From the NCBI GenBank assembly GCA_022494885.1, contig JAGVSM010004963.1, positions 248,001-312,000 on the forward strand: a stretch of DNA of 64,000 nucleotides, written 5' to 3'. The DNA is from Micrasema longulum (taxonomy: Eukaryota; Arthropoda; Insecta; Trichoptera; Brachycentridae). Position 1 is the stretch's first letter. Each line of letters begins with the position of its first letter. Of this stretch, positions 35,106 through 45,349 are shown piece by piece. Below the pieces are notes generated by a model, which searched no databases, was not told where the DNA came from, and was given only the letters and a program-made list of their open reading frames with translations. Both the position numbers and the translations under genes were made by a program.

Positions 35106-35433
35106 TTTATAAATTTCATGGATAGTAAAATTAAAAAAAAAAAACAATTAAAACACTATCTACAGCAGTATACTTACCATACGTCATACGCCTGGCGAAA
35201 ACATGCGTATTAAAATTGATTAAATTTAATTAAAATTTGTAACATACTTTTTTTTTTAAGTACATAATGAACTATCATTATTTGTAACAGCACAAAGGAG
35301 ATGTAGAGCAAGGCTCAGTGAAAATAAACCAATCGTTCTTTTAATGTGCCTTATATTCCGGCTACTGGAAAGGTTGCAAATTAGAATATACTGTCAGATA
35401 CACGTTAAAGTTGAATATCTGCAATTTGTGCAA
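35106..35433. other. Anonymous stretch between two MITE-G copies
   Basis: No supported feature. Confidence 0.35.
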
Positions 35434-35857
35434 TGAGGAAGTTCAGCGGTTTTTTTCAAATTTTTTATTCGTTAATAGACTGTTAAACTAAGTCAAAAAA
35501 TTTTTTTTTTGATTTTTACACATCGTATTATCGGCGCTACGATTTTTTTAAGTTTTGTATTTCTGAAATAACTCCGCGTGTGACGTCAGAGGTTCATTTC
35601 CGCTTATTCCCATTCAGTTCTTCCTATTGGTCCAGAAGCGACAAGCAGACCGGAAATCTTCCATAGCTCTCAGATCATAGGTTGATTCACATGAACCAGT
35701 GACGTCATTTAAAGTAGTGCGTTTTTATCAAAATATTTTTTATTATTTTTTCTGTACATTTTCAAGAAACTTTGGCATACAATTTAATGCTCTAATTTTT
35801 ACCCCGCGTAAGAAAACATTTTTTGTATCCAATTTCCCGTAGGGCTGAAGTTCCTCA
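35434..35857 (+). mobile_element. MITE-G, reference full-length copy
   Basis: 424 bp with terminal inverted repeats: left tgaggaagttcagc, right (reverse complement) tgaggaacttcagc, 13 of 14 matching. Internal landmarks are cgtattatcggcgctacgat, ccgcgtgtgacgtcagag, gaccggaaatcttccatag, gtgacgtcatttaaagtag and caatttcccgtagggctgaa. The bases outside read ..CAAT/ATTA.. depending on where the end is set. No transposase, so it is non-autonomous. Superfamily unknown. Confidence 0.88.
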
Positions 35858-35904
35858 TTATTATGAGCAGAAGTTTAAAATAGAAGTAAATGTAACATCT
35901 TCTT

Positions 35905-36475
35905 CTTATCGTTCCTCTCCGCGATGAAGGTTGGAAATCATCGTAGCAATTCTTACTTTGTTGGCAGCTGCCCTGAACAAGGACTGAGAACCACAATGGA
36001 ACCAATCACGCAAGTTCTTTAGCCAAGAAATGCGCCTTCTACCTGCACTGCACCTTCCTTCAAACCTTCTCTGTTGAATGACTCATAAAGTGTTATATTT
36101 TTCGCCTCTCATCACTTGCCCAAAGCACTCAGGTTTCCATTTCTTTATTTTATTTTATTTATTTTTGCACCACAACAGGCCAGGATGCCCAATTACAGTG
36201 GTGAATTACATCACAGAACACCCAGGCTTGAGAAAAATCTGATTTAAATTTTTGTGTTCTCACCGGGAATCGAACCCGGAACCTTCCGTGCGTGAGTCAA
36301 GCGTCTTGACCACTACACCACGGAGGCCGCTATATGGTATTTATTACCTCTTTATCTTTTTCCATCCACCGGAGAACGTCATCGTTTAGGACTCTGTCCA
36401 TCCAGGAGATTTTTAATATCCTCCTGTAGCATCACATTTCAAATGCTTCAAAGGCAAAAAAATACTGAGAAAACA
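35905..36475 (-). pseudogene. RTE-like ORF2 C-terminus, split by SINE-1
   Basis: From 36475 on the minus strand: MWCYRRILKISWMDRVLNDD, VLRWMEKDKEVINT, then the SINE-1 (36140-36330), then ECFGQVMRGEKYN and RRRISWLKNLRDWFHCGSQS, LFRAAANKVRIATMISNLHR. This is the standard C-terminal tail of a large RTE-like insect clade ('CLRRMLKIPWT... GHMMRGEKY... GRRRISWLKNLRDW'). At least one in-frame stop is present (after EKYNTL). The coding sequence joins smoothly across the SINE, which dates the SINE as younger. No tail was defined at 35905. Confidence 0.85.
36140..36330 (-). mobile_element. SINE-1, full copy nested in RTE-like element
   Basis: On the minus strand: gcggcctccgtggtgtagtg, gtcaagacgcttgactcacg, gttccgggttcgattcccgg (B box), caagcctgggtgttctgtga, then a tail of A/T pentamers. 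It is highly similar to 38722-38921 (only a few differences), so both are relatively recent. Confidence 0.92.
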
Positions 36476-36479
36476 TGTA

Positions 36480-36835
36480 ACATCAATACAAATATTTATT
36501 TGGTCAAGTCTATTATTCTGAAATTGTTATTATTATAAAATTAGGAACAGGCAGCTTTCAGCTGAAATGCTCCCTTTTTGGCTTTCTAGTAAGCATGTTT
36601 CACTTCCTAAATAATAATTGTTTTTGAATGTATAAACAGATGGTGCCGTAACTATTCCTCGAAGCAGACTACTCTACGCATCCTAGATCTGTCACTGATA
36701 AAATGCTTAGTTGAATAAAGGTTAAGATTTGGTTTCTCTTATTTTATCAAATGTCCTCTCAGTTGTATATTCCGGTCAAATGGGAACATTTCATCAAGTT
36801 TGCATTCACAATACCCAAACAGCATAAAAAAAAAC
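36480..36835 (-). mobile_element. CR1-like C-terminal fragment
   Basis: A minus-strand frame reads CKLDEMFPFDRNIQLRGHLI, then KPNLNLYSTKHFISDRS. This resembles the CR1/L2-type C-terminus ('...DTRLRGHSLKLKKPRSRLNIRKNFFSQRV'). A stop interrupts it. Read toward 36540 it ends in an ATT-rich stretch. Identified by pattern only. Confidence 0.45.
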
Positions 36836-36884
36836 CAATAAAGTCGCCTCAAGATATTCTCTGTTTTACTGTGGTCAGGGCCAG

Positions 36885-37060
36885 TATTACAATGGGAAGC
36901 TAAAATTTATCTTCAATTTTATCTACAAAGTAAAATTAAGTTTTCTGTATGAAAAATAGAATATGCATGCAGTTTATTTTTTTTAACGTTTTTAATTACA
37001 GGTTACCGTAAAATTTATTTTTTCCTACAAATTAACACATTTTCGTACATAAATATAGAT
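36885..37060 (+). repeat. Dispersed repeat U
   Basis: tattacaatgggaagc, tttatcttcaattttatct, acaaagtaaaattaagtttt, tgtatgaaaaatagaatatg, aattacaggttaccg and acattttcgtacataaatat recur at 59075-59200, 60195-60285 and (reverse) 18025-18249. Class unknown. Confidence 0.6.
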
Positions 37061-37429
37061 TTTACTCTATTCCTTTTTGATATGTGCTGATGAATATCTA
37101 CCGGCCCAGTCTTCGAATTTTCTTTCATTAAATGTCTTGTCATTTACGTACTCGTGTATGTCGTTATATTTATTTACGAACTATTTTCTGTACATTTTCC
37201 ATAATCGTTTTTTAAACGTGATTTACATAACTAACTATCAGAAAATGGAAATCAAGATGAAGAAATCAATTATTACTGTTTTTTTAAGCTCCTAGGCAGT
37301 AAAAACCGTGACACGTGAATGTATAAATTAAAATAAAAATGAATAAATTGATTTATTAAAAAAAATATTATAATTTTAAACTATTAATTCTGATTCAAAA
37401 CTATTATTATTCTTCTTACTTAGCTAAGC
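37061..37429. other. Anonymous AT-rich stretch
   Basis: Contains a stray SINE-2-like word (tcagaaaatggaaatcaag) at about 37239. No gene. Confidence 0.35.
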
Positions 37430-37620
37430 AGTCGTGATCAGGAGGGAAGCACGTCTTTAGAATCCGCCTCCATCCCCTTCTGTCTTAGCGCTTCTGGAGG
37501 TTTACTGAAGAGAAACGTCAGTCGCTTCTGTCACCAAGTCTGTCCATCTTGTAAGACGTCTTCCACGAGATCGAGTTCCATCTACTTGTTTTCGTACCAC
37601 CAGTTTAAAATCATTACGAA
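37430..37620 (-). mobile_element. RTE-like 3' end scrap
   Basis: On the minus strand the phrase RLTRWTDLVTEATDVSLQ follows a basic SRGRR-type stretch, and RSAKTEGDGGGF follows. This resembles the last residues of RTE-like polyproteins ('GRRP.RWTDQV... ATDR..W'). Short and decayed. Confidence 0.5.
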
Positions 37621-37984
37621 TGATCAAAGAACCGATCCTTAAACCAGCCGATGGCAGGCAAAAAGCTTGACAAATGGCTTGACCATTTTAAATTTCCTTT
37701 AGAACAAAGTATTCTATCTCCGTTTTAGTATCAAAAATGTGATTTTTTCTTCTATGTAAATTTTGCAGATTTGCGATTTCCGTTTTGATATGACGGTATG
37801 TACACACGTAACAGGCGTACTTGAGATTTGGTAGTGAAATGCTTTTGGAGGCCATTAAACAATTCAAGACCTCTTAAAATACCAGTTTGCGAATTCCATA
37901 CGACTTTTGTTCAATTAAAAATAGAATTGAGACTTGCATAATTTTAGAGGTAAGAGAGAAAGGAGTTTGTGCAAGTAACTTTAT

Positions 37985-38215
37985 TTCATGTCAGATTTCG
38001 TACTTGTTAACATCACTTGTCCGAGTGGTATGAAGAATACAGCTCTCTGTGTGAAATAGTACCAGAACCATAGACGAGTCATGGTCTCAATTTTACTTTC
38101 AGGTAAAAATCCTGAAAAAGGGAATGGAGTAAAGTTAAGTCCGCCTCGCAATGCATTGGCGCGTCAGCTTACCATAATTGAGGTCCTGGGTTCGATTTTG
38201 GGAAGGATGAACGTA
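37985..38215 (+). mobile_element. SINE-3 composite copy
   Basis: The leading module (aatagtaccagaaccataga, caggtaaaaatcctgaaaaa) is followed by a tRNA-like module (gtccgcctcgcaatgcattg, cgcgtcagcttaccata, gaggtcctgggttcgatttt, gaaggatgaacgtaaat). The order equals that of 56665-57055 on the other strand. Confidence 0.8.
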
Positions 38216-38721
38216 AATTCTTCTTCTTCAGTTTCTCACTTCCAAGATTGTTGTATCTGCACTGATGCAGTCCATCCATAGCATTTTGAGCCTTCCTGGT
38301 TTTCGTCGTCCTCGTGGCACAGAGAGAGATAGGCGTTTTATGGGGATTTCGTCGTCCATTCTAATTACATGGCCAGCCCACATCAAGCGCCCCACCCTGA
38401 TAGAGTTAATTACATCGGAAGCTCCGTAGATTTAAAAATCGTAAAGCTTCCTATTGTAGCGATGATGGCAATGGTTTTTTTCTCTCTCAGGGGCATAGAA
38501 AACTCTGAGGATTCTTATTTCGAAAGCTGCAATAATTCCCTTAATATTCTTTGTCATAACCCATGTTTCAGAGGCATATGTCAGGATTAGTTAAATCAGA
38601 GTTTTGTACAGTACTATTTTAGTATTATTTCGTACTAGTTTGGACCGTAATTGTTTCTGAAGCGCGTAGTGGCAACGGTTTGCAGCCATTATACTCCTCC
38701 TGATATCTTCCTGTGTATTGT

Positions 38722-38921
38722 TATTACATTATTACATTACATTACATTACATTTTTTTGCACCACAACAGGCCAGGAGGCCTAATTACAGTGGTGAATTA
38801 CATCACAGAGCACCCAGGCTTGAGAAAAATCACATTTTAATTTTTGTGTTCTCACCGGGAATCGAACCCGGAACCTTCCGTGCGTGAGTCAAGCGTCTTG
38901 ACCACTACACCACGGAGGCCG
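38722..38921 (-). mobile_element. SINE-1, full copy with (TGTAA)n tail
   Basis: On the minus strand: gcggcctccgtggtgtagtg ... gttccgggttcgattcccgg ... ccactgtaattaggcctcct, then A7 and a tail of TGTAA pentamers (attacattacattacatt on the plus strand, 38722-38752). The pentamer tail shows how this family ends. Confidence 0.92.
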
Positions 38922-38982
38922 CCACTGGCGACTGTGTCACTGGCGACTGTGTCACTGGCGACTGTTGTCACTGGCGACTGTG
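38922..38982 (-). repeat. 15-bp minisatellite, four units
   Basis: The unit cactggcgactgtgt is repeated four times (the last units have one extra T and a variant end) directly at the 5' end of SINE-1. On the minus strand it reads as repeated TVASD, which fits the coding sequence of the surrounding RTE-2. The array is therefore an expansion of host-element codons at the insertion site. Confidence 0.85.
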
Positions 38983-39085
38983 GAACCTAGGTATGTCAAC
39001 GACTTGATCATCTCAATTTTTCAGTTTCCCGCTGTGAAGGTGTGGGGGGTTATGCCGAAGGTTTGAGAGGCAAAAGCAATATTAT

Positions 39086-39727
39086 TTTTCACTGTTTGTA
39101 AACCAAATAAATAATACCTACAGCTTAAATTTCAGCTGTAAATGAACCACGAAAGCTTTTAATAACTGTTTAAGTATTTTTAGGTTTTGATTTCCCTCGA
39201 CAACGGATATTAAGTCAAATTATGTAATTTATGCGTGACGATATTTTTAGATTACAAACTTCGGTAATAAAGGAGAAAGGATGAGAACTGTGTTTGAAAT
39301 ACGTAATGTGCTATTTCTTTTGTCTGTGTATTTTTAAGCAGGGTTGAAATAAATCTGAATTTGTTAAATTTTATAAATAATTTGATTGATTTGAATGAAA
39401 AATATTAGGAACTTGAAAATGGCGTTCAAAGTTAGGGTAATCTAATTTTGAACGCTATTTTCTTGGAATCCATTCGGTACGAGGGTAACTTTATGTATCA
39501 ATTTACCCTAAATTTAGTTAAATTTTATATGACCGATGCTTATTTATATGCGACTACTGCGGAACTAAAAAAATAAGAAATTTGAAAAAGTGGGAAGTAC
39601 GGAATTACCCAAAACGTAAGTGTCATTCCGTACGTCGTTCTTGTAATTTCGCACATTCATTTCGAGGCACACAAAAGCTCAATCAAAAATGACTTTTTAA
39701 ATCAAACTTTTATTCACATAAATAATT
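39086..39727. other. Anonymous stretch
   Basis: No supported feature. Short near-inverted words gcgttcaaagttag/tctaattttgaacgct lie near 39422-39460. Confidence 0.35.
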
Positions 39728-40535
39728 ATTCACCCTGTTCTCGACTCTGATGTATGGGAGCGAAGTATGGACTTAGAAAAACAGGGATGAAAGTAGGCTG
39801 AATGCTGTCCGTCCTCACTGTTTTTTCATAAAAATGAATCCTTAACTTATAAAAATTAGTAAAGAACATGTTATTGAAAGTATTGCCCATCGCCAGCGAC
39901 TACTTTCTCTCATCTTTCTGGCAGCATACGAATACCATCTCGAAAGAACAGATCATATTTTGAGGTAGTAGGATTAGGCTGCTGCGAGTGTGGAGCTCCT
40001 ACCCCAGTAAGAGATTGACAGAAGAAACGATGATGCAGTTTAATGCGTAATTATTACATGGTGAATAAATACTGGGTCAAATTATATAGCGCGAGCGTTA
40101 CGGCAAAGTGTCTATTAACTGGCTTTACATAAATATATCTTTGATAAATATTAAAAACGTTGATCTAAATTATGACTTTATCTACGGTGCACAAATGGTG
40201 AGATCCGGGCAGTATGCAAGGCTGAGACAAGCATTATCGACAAAATAGAGAAAGAGGCATTCCGTTGGTTTGGACGTGTAGAGCAAATGGTCAGCGAAAG
40301 AACGGCTAAAAGATTTAAAGTTCAAATGTTATGGATGCAAAAAAAATGTGAAGACTTAAAAATATATCATAACCAAATCCAACATATACTCGAAGATAAA
40401 CCTGTCAAAAATTTCAATAATCGCCACGTGTGCAGAAGATGTATAAAAAGCGAGGTCTGCTGGCGCATAATGCTCTCTGCCTACTCTTTCTCTAAAGCGG
40501 CGGGACGGTTTGAAGTAAAGATGATTAATTGATGC
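39728..40535 (+). pseudogene. RTE-1 ORF2 C-terminus, interrupted by mariner DNA
   Basis: The left part (39735-39815) reads TLMYGSEVW and RDESRLNAVR. The right part (40196-40535) reads EIRAVCKAETSIIDKIEKEA, FRWFGRVEQMVSERTAKRF, HILEDKPVK and WRIMLSAYSFSKAAG. This order is standard for RTE-like polyproteins. Between them lies a piece containing a mariner transposase end (39826-39990) plus unassigned sequence. The right part is open for 81 codons (40287-40532), but the element is dead through truncation and interruption. Confidence 0.8.
39826..39990 (-). pseudogene. mariner transposase C-terminus
   Basis: The minus strand reads YDLFFRDGIRMLPER, stop (TGA in place of the usual Trp codon), EKVVAGDGQYFQ. 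This is the characteristic end of mariner-family transposases ('FFRDGIRMLPERWEKVVASDGQYF', cecropia/mellifera-like). The stop at W is a single-base change. About 50 bases of 3' flank follow to 39826, where RTE-1 sequence resumes. The catalytic domain is absent. Confidence 0.85.
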
Positions 40536-40851
40536 CAACCCTGATGTTGAGTCAGTTTACCTATTACGGCAGACAATATTTAGTTTTTACGTTCAGTAGA
40601 CAGAAGACTGACGCCAAACACGCGATACCTGGCCCAAGTACTGAGAGATAGGTCGCGGTAAGAAGTAAGGAATGGCTGAGCCAAATTGAATAAACGACAC
40701 GAATTTATGGCTTTCCACTAAAACTGACGGAAGTTTGATGCGTGCAGACTTCGTAGAAGAATTAAAACAATTTCCTGTGTAAAAATCAATGTCTTCTACT
40801 TGCTCTAACCCTACGTAAAAATTACTACTATAAAACAGGTCACACATATTA
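40536..40851. other. Anonymous stretch
   Basis: An 84-codon minus-strand frame (40593-40847) matches nothing I recognise. Confidence 0.3.
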
Positions 40852-41940
40852 TTTTATTTTTATTTAATTTTACAATACGCCCAAGGGGCATTTACAAAAA
40901 ATATACAGGTAAGTACAAAACATAGTAAGTAGTGATTTAAAAAATAAACAACGCTTTTTTGTATACATGTAGAAACAATGAAAAATCACACTGCTATGCA
41001 AAATAAAAAGTGAAACTTTACGCAGTAAAAAAGAAAAAAAAATGGATATAAGAAAGGTGATTGAATTGAAAAGCAAATTGTGAATAACTATACGTGTAAA
41101 AAAATAGTATTAACAAATTAATGTTAAAAACAAAAAATAAAAGTTTGTTTACAGTAAGTACATATAAAATAATAATATAATATACGGTACACAAAAATAT
41201 TTGATAAATTAATTTCAGAAAGAGATAGGATAATAATAATACACATCATAAACAGAGAAAAAAATGCATGAAAAAGAAAGTTTTGATACGACATTAATAA
41301 TTAGTTTTAAACAGTGCATTTAAGAACGTTTTAAATTGAATAATTGTCGTACTAAAAATGTCTGTATCACAAGTAAATTTGTTGGCTAAGGAATGTAAAC
41401 GCGGAATCGGAGTGTCGTGCATAGTCAGTACCTACGTATGTACTCGTAGTTACAAACAACTCCGTACTTTTAGTGACTCGATTCGGTATTTTGAAGTTAA
41501 TAAGATTCAGGAGTTCACAACAATCGAGCTCCGAATTTAAAATTTAAAATAAAAAAGAAGGTCATTTATTTTTCTACGATCTTCTAATAAAATTAAATTT
41601 AAAGTGTCTAAAAGATTCGTGAAATTTATGTTATCTAAGGAATTATTTAATTTAAAATTTACGAATCTCAATTTTTTTTTTGAATTCTCTCTATGTTCCT
41701 AATGTGTAATTTATACTGAGGAGACCAAACAGTGGAATTATATTCCAACTGACTACGAACTAGTGCTACATACAAAATATTTATTACTTTAAGTGAATTA
41801 AAGTCTTTGACAATTCAAAGCCGGAAACCTAATGTTTTCATGCTTTTGTTTGATATGTTGTTAATATGATTAACGAATTCTAGTTTTAAATCAAACACTT
41901 TGTATATTATCTTGAAAAACAGGGGTACTGAAGCACATAA
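40852..41940 (-). pseudogene. J1 non-LTR retrotransposon: RT C-terminal domain and 3' UTR
   Basis: From 41940 on the minus strand: DLKLEFVNHINNISNKSMKT, LGF..RIVKDFNSLKVINIL, YVALVRSQLEYNSTVWSPQY, KLHIRNIERIQKK, then NNSLDNINFTNLLDTLNLIL and HDTPIPRLHSLANKFTCDTD. This is a clear Jockey/CR1 post-RT region with several internal stops and frameshifts. The 3' UTR (41290-40870) ends in gcccaaggggcatt and an A/T tail at 40850-40870. 3' UTR copies lie at 54126-54650 (-) and 59528-60140 (+). It is similar in plan to the element at 24628-26105. Confidence 0.88.
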
Positions 41941-42014
41941 TATATAAATATATATTAAATGGTGGTTTATAAATTATCCATTATTCAAGATTGAGATATA
42001 CTCAAAATTTTGTT

Positions 42015-42475
42015 GATTTTATTTATTTATTTCACAATTAAGATTTACATTCACACATACAACACAACAAACATTCACGCCGTTTTCCCGAAAGGGTAGG
42101 CAGAAAGGAAAGAACGCTACATCACTCTATCTTTACATACAGATCTCGCTTCGTCTACGTATTACGATTTTTAATATATCTATTTTCAAGTATTTGTTGG
42201 AATTGGTCGTGCCATGTCTTTGTCGGTTTTCTTATATTTCTGCGTGCTTCAACATTCGCATTGTAAATATATTTAGCCGTTCTTTCGTTGTGCAAACCAA
42301 GGCAGAGCTTCTTTCTTGATGTTGACTATAGTGCTTATCTCAGCCTTACATAATGTACATCTATCGGAAATATTTTTATTCGCCTGGGAGATCGCATTTT
42401 GACAGCATTCAGCCTACTTTCATGCCTGTTTTTCCAAGTCCATTCTTCGCTCCTATACATCAGAGTCTGGACCAG
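42015..42475 (-). pseudogene. RTE-1 C-terminus, copy
   Basis: On the minus strand: QTLMYRSEEWTWKNRHESRL, LGLHNERTAKYIYNANVEA, RKPTKTWHDQFQQILENR and a tail corresponding to the SAYPYGE end (cgttttcccgaaagggtagg region, frameshifted). The tail is (AAATA)n at 42015-42031. Most of this copy is readable with few breaks. It is longer than the copies at 1 and 48262. Confidence 0.85.
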
Positions 42476-42854
42476 GACTCATTAGGAACTCTTTGTTGTT
42501 AGCAAGATGCACGGCATCATCAGCATACACATACATATTCATATATATTGAAGAGTAGAGAAACAAGAATAAGAAAAAAACAGTTAATAATGCACTTATA
42601 CATGTTTTTTTTTTACATTTGTAATTAAAAATTTGTCGCCCAACTAGACAAAAGTCAGTTTTAAGGCTAATAAATTGTGAATTTACTGGTTTGCAATAGA
42701 ACATAGTATGATGTTTCCATGACTGATTTAAGCTGTTAGCAACTCGATAAACTTGAACGACTTCAAAATACATGCATAAGGTACATTTTTGGTCTTAGGA
42801 AATATGACCACATTTCTGATTATCGTAGGAAACTGTAATGGCTCAAAATTAGAC

Positions 42855-43425
42855 AGCGGAGAGACTATCACTCCCTCTCACTTCTGTTCAATGTACTTCA
42901 TAGTCCTAACTCTCCTATATACCTGCGTGAAAAATTTTGCTTTTTCAACAACGCTTATCGGTTCATGGTTTACCTCTTCGTTCTAATTCTCAAGGCACTC
43001 TTTTAATACCCATCCACAATTCCTCTTTCTTCTCTAACTCATATAGTGTCCATGCGGCTCGACTGTGGAATCATCTCCCATCCACTATCAAAGATGTTAC
43101 TACATTATCTCTGTTTAAATCACGTCTGAAGAAACATCTCCTTTCTCTTCCTTAATCTCTCCTCCTTTCCTTTTTCCTCTTTCCTCTTTTTCCCCATTGA
43201 GTAATAGTTTTGATTAAAGGTAATTTATAAACAAATACGTTTATTTCTTTTTTTATATATCTTTAGCTTTTTAATATTTTTTTTCTATTGAATATGTTCT
43301 GTAACTTGAATTATAATAATAAAACTTTTATTTTATTGGTTTGTTGGAAGAAATTGCCGTTTGGCAATAAGCCCGCCAATGTACAAATAACATTATGTAC
43401 AAAAAGTTAAATAAATAAATAAAGT
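42855..43425 (+). pseudogene. J2 non-LTR retrotransposon 3' end
   Basis: A frame ending at 43155 reads LSVHGLPLRSNSQGTLLIPI, then YSVHAARLWNHLPSTIKDVT and LFKSRLKKHLLSLP. This is the classic LINE C-terminus ('SFSVYAARLWNSLP..I... FKSKLKKHL'). Upstream, SPIYLREKF in another frame shows a frameshift near 42943. The 3' UTR ends with aagaaattgccgtttggcaa and a tail aagttaaataaataaataaa (43403-43423). The second family member is at 54738-55690 (-). Confidence 0.88.
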
Positions 43426-43689
43426 AGTAATAATAAAACCATACAAAAGAAAAATACACTTATCATAAAGGAGAAATTAGAAATATATTTTGTCTTGGAT
43501 TCACCGCATAGCCTGGAGTATTTTTTTTTGTATTCCTGTGCAAAAAACCACTTGGTTATACTGACTTTAAACTTATTTAAGTATCCTGAACATAAACTAA
43601 CTTACTCAGCCGGATGAATCTCACCCACATAATAAAGGTTTCAGCTCTTTTACTTCACAAAAGTTAACAGATGGAAGAGTTGAGGGAAT
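43426..43689. other. Anonymous stretch
   Basis: No supported feature. Confidence 0.3.
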
Positions 43690-43925
43690 AAGGATGTTTA
43701 AACATAGGTAGAATAGTGAGTGTTACACAGTGTGCAAAGTTGCCACTTAAACCAGCCAATGACAAGTTATAAGCCCCGTAAATCCCTAGACTTCCATATT
43801 CCCTTCTCAAAAATAATTTCCCTCTCTGTTGCAACAAATTTAGATCTAAATAACTCTTTAGGGAAGATATCCAGCATATCTACAAACATTTAGACATACT
43901 CAAAACATTGTTGATAATTTTATTA
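43690..43925 (+). repeat. Dispersed repeat R, long copy
   Basis: Contains gaataaggatgtttaaacat, gtgttacacagtgtgcaaag, gccacttaaaccagccaatg, taagccccgtaaatcccta, ctctgttgcaacaaattt, tctacaaacatttagacat and actcaaaacattgttgataa. Other copies lie at 58110-58345, 23440-23560, 13820-13945 and 63941-64000 (+), and at 57490-57600 and 59385-59525 (-). Confidence 0.75.
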
Positions 43926-44329
43926 ATGATTTTAAAAATGAATGAATTTCACAGCAAAAATTGACTGTTTTCAAAACACGAAAACATGTTAATAGCATTA
44001 TGGATCTCCGAACCAAATACGCCTAATTTTTGATATTCGAGGTAAATTCCGTTGAAAAACAACTTTTTCAATAGAAGTACTGAGATGTTTTTAAGGCTTT
44101 GGATAAAATTGAAGGGTACACGGCAAAAGCGAGCTCATTTATAAAAAGTGAATTTTAGAAGAATGAAAATCTTGTTTGTAAGATACTAGATTCATTAGAA
44201 TAAAATGTGTTTTTCATTAATTTTAATATATATTTTTATGCACAATCACAGAAAAAAATTAACAAAAACGTCGTCATTAAACTACAAAAAAATTAATAAA
44301 ATATATAAAACATCTTTGTTTCATTCCAC
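43926..44329. other. Anonymous AT-rich stretch
   Basis: No supported feature. Confidence 0.35.
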
Positions 44330-44625
44330 TCACTTTTTTTTTCCACCGACCGGTTTCATAGCAAACAAGCTTCTTCGTCAAGGTTTACGTAACTAATGAA
44401 TTATTTCCTATTTTATTTTTATCGTGTTTACTAAATACTACACGTAGAGCCAATAAATCATGTATTTTTTCCCTAAAAGTTAATTGATATGAATATTTTA
44501 GAAGCTAGACAGGAGTGGACTAAAATAAATATTTTGTTTATTTGGTTATTAATATTTTTTTTCCATATTATGAATCGCTTTTTTAATTTTAGCTTGTTTG
44601 CTTTGAAACCGGTCGGTGGAAAAAA
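44330..44625. repeat. Inverted pair of hammerhead-like motifs
   Basis: A minus-strand copy (44341-44382) reads TTGACGAAGAAGCTTGTTTG then CTATGAAACCGGTCGGTGG. A plus-strand copy (44590-44620) reads AGCTTGTTTGCTTTGAAACC then GGTCGGTGG. They are about 210 bases apart in inverted orientation, each followed by a poly-A run. The TGACGA...stem(AGC/GCT)...GAAACC layout resembles the hammerhead core, with T for C at the first core base of the minus copy and the left half lost in the plus copy. It is probably the terminal repeat of a Penelope-like element, as inferred for 4043-4329. Confidence 0.5.
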
Positions 44626-45349
44626 AATTGTGGTTAAAAACAAATTTGTTTTATTTATTTTTTTATAAAAAATAACCATAAAGTAAGTGCTTCAAACATA
44701 AAATTTATAAAAAAATATTCATTGCTTGAACAGAAAAAAACAAGTTTATTGAAACAAACTTCACATTTTTGACTGGGTTTTTTTCAGCCGTGACTCCATT
44801 TATGTTTTTCTACAATTTATAAGGGGTCACATTTTGTTATTTTTAAAATTCCGTTCTATTAAACTCATCAGGAGAAAAAAATCGCATTGATATCTCAAAA
44901 ATCAAAAAAAAATCAACAGCCCGTTTTTGCCGTGTGCCTGATACAAATTCTTTTAAGAGAAATTACTCCCACATACTCAATTAATTCATATATTTATCCC
45001 TATGATCTGCATAAATGGACGATGTCCGTAAATAAAATAATAAATATAAATAAATATTGTACATCATGTTTATATATTGTACATCATGTATGTATATTGT
45101 ATATCCCTAAGGTATAACAATATTAAATAAAAGAATAAAAAATAATTTTAATAAATCTCCGTTATTTCTTTTCGTGTACCAACTAACAACTAATTTTAGT
45201 TGAGTTTTTAAATAAGACAGATAATTACTAAGACATATTGAGATTTTATTCTACAGATTAAGTAAAAATGGGATGGAAACACAAGGCACATAAGACGGAA
45301 AAACATCGTAATTCATTCAAAAATCTCTCTCTTCTCTTTTCCACATCCG
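44626..45349. other. Anonymous AT-rich stretch
   Basis: Contains two and a half units of a ~21-bp tandem repeat (attgtacatcatg.. near 45055-45100). No gene. Confidence 0.4.

Larger units (their letters stand above)
38225..39085 (-). pseudogene. RTE-2 ORF2 C-terminal half, interrupted by SINE-1 and a minisatellite
   Basis: On the minus strand, blocks toward 38225 read AFEIRILRVFYAPER-like, then YGASDVINSIRVGRLMWAGH, VIRMDDEIPIKRLSLCATRT and ARKAQNAMDGLHQC. This is the same C-terminus as at 6985 and 53040. The right-hand part (38985-39085) reads as the region preceding it (IEMIKSLTYLGS). SINE-1 (38722-38921) and a tandem array (38922-38982) sit inside. Several frameshifts are present; it is not functional. 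Confidence 0.75.

Noticed and set aside
37077..37295. 72-codon plus-strand frame as a small membrane protein
   Set aside because: Composition equals the flanks and no motif is present; it partly overlaps repeat U and a SINE-2 word.
42453..42773. 106-codon minus-strand frame
   Set aside because: Overlaps the beginning of an RTE-1 copy in a different frame; the rest is low-complexity.
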